Source: Chloroflexota bacterium (GTDB lineage: Bacteria; Chloroflexota; Anaerolineae; Anaerolineales; UBA4823). From it: a DNA stretch of 13,780 nucleotides. The stretch covers positions 1 to 13,780 of the forward strand of contig DAOVXM010000016.1 in NCBI GenBank assembly GCA_030636125.1. Direction: 5' to 3'. Position numbers and translations under genes: made by a program. The notes below the pieces were generated by a model, which had not been told where the DNA came from, did no database searches, and saw nothing but the letters and a program-made list of their open reading frames with translations. Below, in pieces: positions 7,186 through 13,780 of this stretch (position 1 is the stretch's first letter; the number at the start of each line of letters is the position of its first letter).

Positions 7186-8184
7186 ATGATCAATGTTGGC
7201 ATCATTGGAGCAGGTTTCTGGGGAGAAAAACATGCGGATGCAATCAACGTTTTATCGAACGCAAAACTGGTTGCGGCAAACCGGACCAATCCAACTGCGC
7301 TCAATGAGTTTATTGGGAAATTTGGAGGGAGAGGCTACACCGATTATCGGGAACTCCTAGCTGACCCGCAGATAGATGCGGTCGTAATTGCTACACCCCA
7401 CCATTTGCACACAAAAATCGTCCTGGATGCAGCTAAGGCTGGAAAGCATATCCTGCTCGAGAAACCTATTGCCCCAAACTTGGCGGAGTGTGACCAAATC
7501 CTCCAGGCTGTTACCCGACATCAGGTAACATTTATGGCAGGCCACACCAATCATTTTGTTCCAATTTATCAGACAGCAAAAAAGATGCTGGAGTCGGGTG
7601 AATTCGGAGAGCCTGTTCTGATCACCGACCGCACCCTTAAACGCTGGTTAGCACCGAACCGGCGTGAATGGCATATGGATCGGGACTTGGGCGGCGGCAT
7701 GTGGATGACAATTGGGGTGCATAATGTTGACCGAATGATATGGTTGGTAGGGAGCCGAGTTCGCAGCGTTTCGGCACACCTGGATACAAGCTTTCACCAG
7801 CAGCGTGCAGATGATCTTGGTATGGCATTACTGCGATTTGAGAATGGGATAGCAGGCACGGCAATCACAGTCGGATATAAAACTGGCGTACCGAGTTTCG
7901 AAACCGAGATCGTATGTACGAATGGCATGCTGAGAATTGACAAGATGAATGGTATATCCATCGGCCAGGATGAATCCTGGCGCCTTATCCCCAACGATCG
8001 GGAGATGGATCCTGAGAATTGGATGGAAGAAGCCATGGTAGAAGAGTGGCGTGCGTTCCTTTCAGCGATTGAAAAAGGCACACAACCAAAAGTTACGGGT
8101 GATTTCGCCAGGCATATCATGGCGGTAATCTTCGCAGCAGAACAATCATCGAAAGAGAAAAGAGAGGTATTCGTCTCGGCATGA
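7186..8184 (+). CDS. Gfo/Idh/MocA family NAD(P)-dependent sugar oxidoreductase
   Basis: This 332-residue cytoplasmic dehydrogenase has an N-terminal Rossmann fold with GAGFWG at 8-13 for NAD(P) binding, the family motif EKP at 92-94, and a C-terminal substrate domain. Length fits the family (330-390). It would oxidise or reduce a ring carbon of a sugar, inositol or sugar acid. The active-site block reads GGGMWMTIGVHNVD (169-182): His179 and Asp182 are kept, but the aspartate usual in GGGxLxDxGxH is Thr175 here, which may mean a changed substrate. It overlaps the next sulfatase by 4 bases (ATGA), so the two are probably translationally coupled. Its place between sulfatases suggests that it acts on a desulfated sugar, or oxidises the sugar before sulfate removal. 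The family is certain but the substrate is not assignable. Confidence 0.85.
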   Translation: MINVGIIGAGFWGEKHADAINVLSNAKLVAANRTNPTALNEFIGKFGGRGYTDYRELLADPQIDAVVIATPHHLHTKIVLDAAKAGKHILLEKPIAPNLAECDQILQAVTRHQVTFMAGHTNHFVPIYQTAKKMLESGEFGEPVLITDRTLKRWLAPNRREWHMDRDLGGGMWMTIGVHNVDRMIWLVGSRVRSVSAHLDTSFHQQRADDLGMALLRFENGIAGTAITVGYKTGVPSFETEIVCTNGMLRIDKMNGISIGQDESWRLIPNDREMDPENWMEEAMVEEWRAFLSAIEKGTQPKVTGDFARHIMAVIFAAEQSSKEKREVFVSA

Positions 8185-9773
8185 GCACTGATAGCCGCCC
8201 AAACTTCTTAATCATCATTACTGACCAGTTCAATCCTAATTGCCTTGGATACGCCGGGCACTCTCTCGTGCGAACTCCCTGTATCGATCAACTGGCTGCC
8301 AGTGGCATGATCTATACACGCATGTATACTACTCAACCCCTGTGTATGCCGGCACGGGCAACCCTTTTTACCGGGCTGACGCCTCGTGGACATAGGGTGC
8401 GCATGAACGGAATTCCACTCGATCCGTCAATACCTACTTTTACTGAGGCATTGCGCCAGGCTGGTTATATTACTCATTATTGCGGCAAGATTCACTTGAG
8501 TAATTCAGCACCACCAAAGGGTGTCCCATTGGCGGAAGTAAATCCCAAAGAGCACCCGGAATGCCGACCCTTGTGGCTCGATGGCACAATTACGGATTTA
8601 CCCAAACCCTTCTATGGCCTGGAATCCACGGATTACGTCAATGGGCATGGACATAATTCCTACGGTCATTATCTCCAATGGTTAAATCAAGAATATCCCT
8701 ACCAAGCCAAGCTATTTTACGAGAAGGTGTCTCTCGAGCCACCCAGCCCAGCCTATGATTTATTCAACCGCAGTTCATACAAATGGGCCTTGCCTGCAGA
8801 GTTGCACCCCATGACCTGGATTGCTAATCGCACGATTGACTTTTTGAACGAGGTGGGTCGACAGCGCAGAGAGAGTGATGGATACCGCCCGTTCATGCTC
8901 ATGTGCAGCATCCAGGAGCCTCACCCTCCTTTCGCCCCGCCCGCGCCCTACTGCTATGCCTATGACCCTAACGATGTGCTGCCCCCCTTGGGTCGTGCCG
9001 GTGAATATGACGATCTACCGCCCCATTTCCGCCAGATGTATGAGAATCCTATCCTCACCAGCGGGAACCACAGTCAGTCGATGAGCGCCACAGAGCCTAA
9101 TTATGCTGAGTGTGCTGCCCATTACTTTGGTTTGATCGAGATGCTGGACGATCAGGTTGGCCGGGTGATGGAAGCGCTGCGTGCAAATGGATTGGAAGAT
9201 AATACAGTGGTGATATTTCTGTCCGATCACGGTGAAGCTTTGGGGGATCACGGAATGTGGGGCAAAGGGCCTTATCACATCGATAGCGTGATCCGGGTAC
9301 CGTTTCTTGTTAGTTGGCCAGGACACATCACTCCAGGAGCGAAACACGAGGGACCGGTCAGCTTGCTCAGTTTTGCGCCTACTATCCTCGATCTCGCAGG
9401 TGTGCCAATACCTGAAGGGACCGTTCCCGCTGTCCCTGAGGCACCCCAAGCGCCTCCAGCTTGGCCTGGGCGCAGTCTCGTCCCCGTGTTGAGCGGGGAA
9501 GATACATCTGTTGAGGGTGTTGCCTTGGTTGAAATGGATGAGGATTACCTCGGTTTTAAAATGCGCACGTTGGTTACACATCGCTACCGTCTGACTGCTT
9601 ATTCCGGGTACGAGTATGGTGAATTGTTTGATTTACATAAAGACCCGCGCGAAGAGAATAATCTTTGGGATAATCCGACCTTTCGTCAGCTTCGAAATGA
9701 TCTGCAGCTGCAGCTTCTGCAAGAAGTAATGCGAACCGATATCTCGGTTCCGCGGCAGATATCTAGGTCATGA
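8181..9773 (+). CDS. Cytoplasmic type I sulfatase, choline-sulfatase/COG3119-like (sulfatase 2)
   Basis: This 530-residue sulfatase has its formylglycine precursor Cys55 in CMPAR (55-59), followed by ATLFTG. Asp15-Gln16 (TDQF) is the N-terminal metal site, a form common in choline-sulfatase and phosphonate monoester hydrolase-like sulfatases. Further sites are Lys103 in GKIHL, His248 in QEPHPPF, Asp349-His350 in SDHGEALGDHGMWGKGP, and Lys362 in that last motif. The N-terminus goes straight into NFLIIITDQ with no signal peptide, so the enzyme is cytoplasmic. It is the longest of the four, with an extended middle region (about 110-235) and a Pro/Ala-rich loop near 414-430. The start ATG overlaps the oxidoreductase stop by 4 bases. 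It differs strongly from the other three sulfatases, so a distinct sulfate position is likely. Substrate unknown. Confidence 0.88.
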   Translation: MSTDSRPNFLIIITDQFNPNCLGYAGHSLVRTPCIDQLAASGMIYTRMYTTQPLCMPARATLFTGLTPRGHRVRMNGIPLDPSIPTFTEALRQAGYITHYCGKIHLSNSAPPKGVPLAEVNPKEHPECRPLWLDGTITDLPKPFYGLESTDYVNGHGHNSYGHYLQWLNQEYPYQAKLFYEKVSLEPPSPAYDLFNRSSYKWALPAELHPMTWIANRTIDFLNEVGRQRRESDGYRPFMLMCSIQEPHPPFAPPAPYCYAYDPNDVLPPLGRAGEYDDLPPHFRQMYENPILTSGNHSQSMSATEPNYAECAAHYFGLIEMLDDQVGRVMEALRANGLEDNTVVIFLSDHGEALGDHGMWGKGPYHIDSVIRVPFLVSWPGHITPGAKHEGPVSLLSFAPTILDLAGVPIPEGTVPAVPEAPQAPPAWPGRSLVPVLSGEDTSVEGVALVEMDEDYLGFKMRTLVTHRYRLTAYSGYEYGELFDLHKDPREENNLWDNPTFRQLRNDLQLQLLQEVMRTDISVPRQISRS

Positions 9774-9786
9774 ATCGACCTCGCAC

Positions 9787-9792
9787 AAGGAG
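9787..9792 (+). promoter_or_regulatory. Ribosome binding site for sulfatase 3
   Basis: AAGGAG sits 5 bases before the ATG at 9798 in a 24-base gap after sulfatase 2. It confirms that start. Confidence 0.6.
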
Positions 9793-9797
9793 CAAGT

Positions 9798-11180
9798 ATG
9801 ACTCTTAAACCTAATATCATCATAATAACCTGCCATGATCTTGGGGATTATCTGGGGTGTTACGGCACACCTACCAAGACTCCAAATATAGATGCTTTGG
9901 CTGCCCAGGGGGCGTACTTGACGAATCACTTCGCGCCGGCCGCCACCTGCTCTCCTAGTCGTGGATCTCTCTGGACTGGCTGTTATCCACACACCCATGA
10001 ACTCATGGGTTTAGTGCCGCGTGGCTGGGAGCTGAATGTCGACAAATGTCCACCGTTGCCAGTCCTTCTGGGGGAAACTGGCTACCAGACTCATCTTTTT
10101 GGCATACAGCATGAACATTGGGACCCCATACGCCTTGGCTATGAGGTCATACATCCAGTAGATTCGACCTTTTGTGATGATGTTACCCCTGTGTTTACCG
10201 AGTGGTTGAAAACACAAGTTGATAAAAGCAAACCGTTTTTAGCCAACGTCGGAGTTTTTGATACCCATCGCATTGGTCTAGCCAGCCAAGGGTATTCAGA
10301 GGATCTGCTAGGTAGCCTCCCCTCTCATTTCAAGAGGGAAGTCTATGATACCGTGGATTCAAATGATGTCACCGTGCCTCAATTTATTCTCGATACCCCT
10401 GTACAGCGTCGTGAGCTGGCCGATTTTTATGGTGCAGTTCAGTTTTTAGATAAGCAGGTAGGCTATATCCTGGATACCCTTGACTACACCGGGCAGACAG
10501 AGAACACGCTCCTTATATTCGTGACCGACCATGGTGCTTCCTTTTTACATTCCAAGGGCACCCTATACGATGGTGGCACGAAGGTTGCTTGCCTTATGCG
10601 CTGGCCTGGTGTACTACCACCTGGTCACCAGGTTGCATCCTTGACCAGCCATGTCGACTTTGTACCTACTGTCTTGGAATTATTAGATATGCCTATTCCT
10701 GAACATATCCAGGGGCAGAGCTTCGCCCCCCTCGCCCAAAATAAGCCCGGACCAAGTCGTCGCTATGTTTTCTCTGAAAAGAATTACACACAGTACTTCG
10801 ATCCTGCTCGCATGGTACGTTCGGAGTCTTACAAGTATATTCGTAATGGAATCCGAAAAGGTATTTTCGATTTTGTACTCACCGAGATCGAGCTCAGCCC
10901 TACAAGTTTTAGAAACAACAAAGATGTTTTTAGGTTTTACTCATCCAAACGCTGTACAGAAGAGCTATACGATTTAGAATCTGACCCTGCAGAAATGAAG
11001 AATTTGGTGCAAGATTCGGCGTACTTAGCGGTTCTTGAAAAGATGCGTTCAGTATTGGATACCCATCTTCAAGAAACGAACGATCCATTTCGGGATATGC
11101 GTATCGATTTACACATGCCTGTGGATGTCTATGCTGATGTAAAGGATGTGAGAGATGGCGAGGATAAAAGAACAGCATAA
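9798..11180 (+). CDS. Cytoplasmic type I sulfatase, heparan N-sulfatase (sulfamidase)-like (sulfatase 3)
   Basis: This 460-residue sulfatase has Cys51 in CSPSR (51-55) as the formylglycine precursor. The stretch CSPSRGSLWTG, then MGL at 70-72 and a following GW, resembles N-sulfoglucosamine sulfohydrolase (SGSH)-type enzymes. Two usual active-site residues are changed. The N-terminal metal pair is His13-Asp14 (CHDLG) instead of Asp-Asp, and the lysine of GKxH is Ile103 in FGIQHEH (101-107). Still present are His157, Asp244-His245 in TDHG and Lys253 in HSKGTLYDGG. From memory, a subgroup of SGSH-like bacterial sulfatases shares the HD and GxQHE forms, so this is probably a subfamily trait rather than decay. 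There is no signal peptide. The gene overlaps the next by 26 bases. An amino-sugar N-sulfate is a possible substrate, but this is not shown. Confidence 0.85.
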   Translation: MTLKPNIIIITCHDLGDYLGCYGTPTKTPNIDALAAQGAYLTNHFAPAATCSPSRGSLWTGCYPHTHELMGLVPRGWELNVDKCPPLPVLLGETGYQTHLFGIQHEHWDPIRLGYEVIHPVDSTFCDDVTPVFTEWLKTQVDKSKPFLANVGVFDTHRIGLASQGYSEDLLGSLPSHFKREVYDTVDSNDVTVPQFILDTPVQRRELADFYGAVQFLDKQVGYILDTLDYTGQTENTLLIFVTDHGASFLHSKGTLYDGGTKVACLMRWPGVLPPGHQVASLTSHVDFVPTVLELLDMPIPEHIQGQSFAPLAQNKPGPSRRYVFSEKNYTQYFDPARMVRSESYKYIRNGIRKGIFDFVLTEIELSPTSFRNNKDVFRFYSSKRCTEELYDLESDPAEMKNLVQDSAYLAVLEKMRSVLDTHLQETNDPFRDMRIDLHMPVDVYADVKDVRDGEDKRTA

Positions 11181-12627
11181 AAACCCCAATGTTCTATTAA
11201 TTTGCGTAGATCATTGGCCCGGTAATTTGTTAGGGTCTACTGGACATCCCAGCGTTATGACTCCAACGCTTGACCAATTGGCTGCCAATGGTGTTCGCTA
11301 TACAAATGCCTATTCGGCATGCCCTGTCTGCATCCCCGCACGGCGTGGCTTGATGACTGGAACAACTCCCCGAACCCATGGTGATCGGGTCTTCAACGAA
11401 ACGCTTACCATGTCTCCAGGCTTGACCACTTTAGCCCAGGCTTTTTCCGATGGCGGCTACCAGGCCTACGCTGTTGGCAAGTTGCATGTCTATCCACAGC
11501 GCGACCGAATTGGTTTTGATGATGTAATCCTCAACGAGGAAGGCCGTCACCATCGGGGTATGCATGCCGACGACTATGAGTTGTTCTTGGCGGAGGAGGG
11601 CTACGCTGGTCAGGAATACGCCCACGGCATGCCCACCACAGACTACATGACCCGTACCTGGCATCTCCCTGAATACCTGCACCACACCAACTGGACTGTC
11701 CGTGAGATGAGCCGCATGATTAAACGACGCGATCCGACGCGCCCTGGGTTTTGGTATATGTCGTTCAACTTTCCACACCCGCCTCTAGTGCCTCTTCAGG
11801 CTTACTGGAGTTTGTATCAAGATATGGAAATCTCTCAACCATATATTGGAGATTGGGCGAGAGATTTTGAGAATTTGCCATATGCTCTTAAGGAACGGCA
11901 CAATCGTTGGTATCCGCACATCAACGGTTTACGTGACTGTGAGCTCAAGCATATCCGCCAGGCGTTTTACGCCCAATGTACACATATTGATCACCAGATA
12001 CGGTCCGTGATCGGTTTTTTGCGAGAAGAAGGTTTACTGGATAACACCATAATTGGCTTCACATCAGACCATGGCGATATGCTTGGTAACCATGGATTTT
12101 ACGCTAAAGGTTTATTCTACGAAGATTCAGCCAAAATTCCGTTGATTATGGTTCCCACCGCTGATTATCCAAACTTGGGGCATCACATAACCGATAACCG
12201 TCTAGTAGAACTTTGCGACATTATGCCTACCTTGCTGGATATGGCTGGATTACCGATACCTGAAACTGTTGAAGGTATTTCCCTGATCACAGACTCACAA
12301 CGAGAATATATTTATGGGGAATACTCCGAAAGCCAACTTGCCACTCGCATGATCCGGGACCAGCACTTTAAACTTATCTACTATGCAACTGGGAATAGAG
12401 TACAGCTATTTGATCTCGACGATGATCCTAATGAACTCCATAATTTAGCAGGATTACAAGAATATCAACACATCACGGAATCTCTACTTACTAAACTATT
12501 GGAGAATATTCATGGAAGTGATATTGAATGGATCGATGAAGGACGACTGGTCGGTCTTGCTGACCAGGATTTTAATCTATCCCCAAATCGTGGCTTGACA
12601 GCCCAACGTGGTCTGCGGCTCTTATAA
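11155..12627 (+). CDS. Cytoplasmic type I sulfatase, COG3119-type (sulfatase 4)
   Basis: This 490-residue sulfatase has its formylglycine precursor Cys59 in CIPAR (59-63), followed by RGLMTG. Other active-site features are Asp19-His20 (CVDHW), Lys109 in GKLHV, His208 in FPHPPL, Asp305-His306 in TSDHGDMLGNHGFYAKG, and Lys318 in that motif. It is of the type found among choline-sulfatase, arylsulfatase and phosphonate monoester hydrolase relatives. A short charged N-terminal stretch (MARIKEQHKN) precedes the core strand and is not a signal peptide, so the enzyme is cytoplasmic. It starts inside the 3' end of sulfatase 3 (26-base overlap), with AAAGGA at 11141-11146 as ribosome site 8 bases before the ATG. 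It shares the general CxPAR pattern with sulfatase 2 but is otherwise divergent, so the genes are not recent duplicates. Substrate unknown. Confidence 0.88.
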   Translation: MARIKEQHKNPNVLLICVDHWPGNLLGSTGHPSVMTPTLDQLAANGVRYTNAYSACPVCIPARRGLMTGTTPRTHGDRVFNETLTMSPGLTTLAQAFSDGGYQAYAVGKLHVYPQRDRIGFDDVILNEEGRHHRGMHADDYELFLAEEGYAGQEYAHGMPTTDYMTRTWHLPEYLHHTNWTVREMSRMIKRRDPTRPGFWYMSFNFPHPPLVPLQAYWSLYQDMEISQPYIGDWARDFENLPYALKERHNRWYPHINGLRDCELKHIRQAFYAQCTHIDHQIRSVIGFLREEGLLDNTIIGFTSDHGDMLGNHGFYAKGLFYEDSAKIPLIMVPTADYPNLGHHITDNRLVELCDIMPTLLDMAGLPIPETVEGISLITDSQREYIYGEYSESQLATRMIRDQHFKLIYYATGNRVQLFDLDDDPNELHNLAGLQEYQHITESLLTKLLENIHGSDIEWIDEGRLVGLADQDFNLSPNRGLTAQRGLRLL

Positions 12628-12633
12628 TTGGAG

Positions 12634-12640
12634 CGGAGGA
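12634..12640 (+). promoter_or_regulatory. Ribosome binding site choosing the aldolase start
   Basis: CGGAGGA lies 5 bases before the ATG at 12646. The longer frame from a TTG at 12628 would contain this site and has none of its own, so the ATG is the start. Confidence 0.65.
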
Positions 12641-12645
12641 CAATC

Positions 12646-13482
12646 ATGAATGGTAGAGAATTGAGACATGCTTTGAGCGAGGGTGAACTCGTTTTCGGTA
12701 CTTGCCTGGAAGGATATGGTCAACCACGTTGGCCGCGCTACTTTACTCAGATTGGTTTAGATTTTGTCTTTATCGACACTGAGCATACACCTCAAAACCT
12801 TGAGACTGTGGCCTGGGCAGCACAGGCTTATGCTGCTCAAGGTATAGCTCCTCTTGTCAGGATACCAACTGTTTCTGCCTCCCTGGCAGCAAAGGCACTA
12901 GATCTTGGTGCGCATGGTGTGGTAGCACCCTATATTGAGACAGCCACCCAATTGAAAGAGGTGATCGGCGCAGTTAAATATCGACCTCTAAAGGGACACT
13001 CTCTAGATAAAGTGCTTAACCAGGAAAACTCACTGAATGATGAAACCTCGGCGTATTTAGTAAAACTCAATCAAGATGCGGTGTTGTGGATCATGATTGA
13101 AAGTCTTGCTGGAGTCGCTAATCTTGATCAGATGCTTGTATATGAGGGAGTGGACGGCGTACTGATTGGCCCTCATGATTTATCTGTGTCTTGTGGGATA
13201 CCGGAGCAATATGAGCATCCAAAATTTATCAAGCCCGTTGATCAGGTGATTAGGATCTGCAAAGAGCATAGCATCAGTGTTGGCATTCATGTCAGTTGGG
13301 GAGATTTGGAATACGAACGTACATGGATGCAGAAGGGATGCAATATCGTTTTACACAGCTCAGACACATTTTGCTTTGCTAGCAACATGGCGAGAGAACT
13401 AAATGTATTAAGAGAAGGTGTTGAAGACCTAAACACAAAGCCATCGACCGCTATTGATGGAAGAAAAGGGCATGCAGTCTGA
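12646..13482 (+). CDS. HpcH/HpaI family class II aldolase
   Basis: This 278-residue metal-dependent pyruvate aldolase belongs to the HpcH/HpaI family, which includes 2-keto-3-deoxy-L-rhamnonate, 2-dehydro-3-deoxyglucarate and 4-hydroxy-2-oxoheptanedioate aldolases. It would cleave a 2-keto-3-deoxy acid to pyruvate and an aldehyde in the cytoplasm. Family sites are all present: the catalytic His47 in DTEHTPQ (44-50), pyruvate-binding Arg72 in VRIP (71-74), metal-binding Glu152 in MIES (150-153) and Asp178 in GPHDLSVSCGIP (175-186). The loop after 110 reads KYRPLKGHS, unlike the RYPPxGxRG form common in the family, so the substrate may be unusual. Length is slightly above the usual 250-270 because of a C-terminal tail from about 262. 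The gene starts 18 bases after sulfatase 4 and is the last gene of the operon. The family is certain but the substrate is not. Confidence 0.85.
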   Translation: MNGRELRHALSEGELVFGTCLEGYGQPRWPRYFTQIGLDFVFIDTEHTPQNLETVAWAAQAYAAQGIAPLVRIPTVSASLAAKALDLGAHGVVAPYIETATQLKEVIGAVKYRPLKGHSLDKVLNQENSLNDETSAYLVKLNQDAVLWIMIESLAGVANLDQMLVYEGVDGVLIGPHDLSVSCGIPEQYEHPKFIKPVDQVIRICKEHSISVGIHVSWGDLEYERTWMQKGCNIVLHSSDTFCFASNMARELNVLREGVEDLNTKPSTAIDGRKGHAV

Positions 13483-13780
13483 CCTGGAATTTACTTGACG
13501 AACAATAATAAATTTTGTCTTTCGATTTGGTCTTCCAATGCCTTAGTTGAAATAATTGTGTGGCGCACAAGATTTCGTAGACGATATGAGTTCCAGGCGG
13601 GAATAATTATGCACTAGCGAATAAGTAATGTCACTTGGGAAGAGAATTGGGATTAGAAACCTATAGTGAAGGAAACAAGACCCGAATATATCTTCGGGTT
13701 TTTGGCTTCTACTCACCGCGCGTCTCACCGCTATCACAATAAAACGCCGTGAGATCTTTGAGCTTTCTCAGCATCGTGTC
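13483..13780. other. Non-coding end region after the operon
   Basis: No convincing gene is visible in these 298 bases. A short imperfect palindrome, TTGTG-TGGCG-CACAA, lies at 13556-13570 and could be a weak hairpin or protein site. A terminator hairpin lies at 13680-13703. Beyond it CTCACCGC occurs twice (13712-13719 and 13724-13731), and TCTCAC (13723-13728) pairs with GTGAGA (13749-13754). On the minus strand a 23-codon open frame runs from the window edge to a stop at 13709-13711. It could be the end of a convergent gene but is too short to judge. Confidence 0.5.
13680..13703 (+). terminator. Rho-independent terminator closing the operon
   Basis: CCCGAA at 13681-13686 pairs with TTCGGG at 13693-13698 around a 6-base loop, and A13680 can pair with T13699. 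Five T residues follow at 13699-13703. It lies about 200 bases after the aldolase stop and no gene intervenes, so it probably ends the sulfatase operon. The other strand has a less regular T-rich tract after the same stem, so some two-way activity is possible. Confidence 0.75.

Noticed and set aside
9015..9581. 188-codon open frame on the minus strand opposite sulfatase 2
   Set aside because: It lies wholly inside a well-supported sulfatase, its translation shows no recognisable domain, and it has no operon context. It is a shadow frame.
11431..11778. 115-codon minus-strand frame opposite sulfatase 4
   Set aside because: It is fully covered by a certain sulfatase gene and shows no domain or start context.
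12628..12645. Upstream TTG start extending the HpcH aldolase by six codons
   Set aside because: The added codons contain the CGGAGGA ribosome site placed 5 bases before the ATG at 12646.
13495..13523. TTGACG at 13495 as a -35 box of a promoter
   Set aside because: No acceptable -10 box follows at 16-18 bases and no gene lies downstream on that strand.
13709..13780. Possible end of a convergent minus-strand gene (23 codons, running off the window)
   Set aside because: The frame is open and is followed by the hairpin, but it is too short to tell from chance and matches no family I recognise.

Overview
The window holds one long, co-directional gene block on the + strand: eleven intact genes and one gene remnant from position 9 to 13482. 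A rho-independent terminator follows at about 13680-13703. Most genes overlap or lie less than about 30 bases apart, so the block reads as one operon whose beginning (promoter, regulator, transporter) lies to the left of the window. No phage, insertion sequence, CRISPR or RNA gene was seen. Base composition is intermediate by eye. The mix of many Cys-type sulfatases, several URO-D-fold proteins and Gfo/Idh and aldolase genes suggests an anaerobic glycan-degrading bacterium, for example Chloroflexota (Anaerolineae) or the Planctomycetota/Lentisphaerota side. That is only an impression, because no taxonomic marker is present.

Layout: (1) 9-2125 encodes an N-acetylneuraminate lyase-like aldolase and an N-acylglucosamine 2-epimerase, the two-step route from a sialic acid to GlcNAc. 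(2) 2122-5618 encodes three tandem URO-D-superfamily proteins. The first has the His-x-Cys...Cys zinc ligands of corrinoid/thiol methyltransferases and the next two do not. (3) 5615-6955 encodes a sulfatase whose last codons run into the orphan C-terminal end of a fourth URO-D-like gene (6946-7146), which looks like a deletion scar. (4) 7186-8184 encodes a Gfo/Idh/MocA oxidoreductase. (5) 8181-12627 encodes three more sulfatases of clearly different types. (6) 12646-13482 encodes an HpcH/HpaI class II aldolase. The last 298 bases are non-coding apart from the terminator.

How the genes may work together (inference): none of the four sulfatases has a signal peptide, so sulfate would be removed in the cytoplasm from imported small sulfated sugars. 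The lyase, epimerase, oxidoreductase and second aldolase would then split and oxidise the desulfated sugar to pyruvate and central intermediates. The URO-D-like proteins may handle a methyl or carboxyl group on the substrate, but no corrinoid protein is in view. A sulfated, possibly O-methylated nonulosonic (sialic-type) acid or a related amino-sugar glycan fits the gene set. The substrate cannot be proved from sequence alone.
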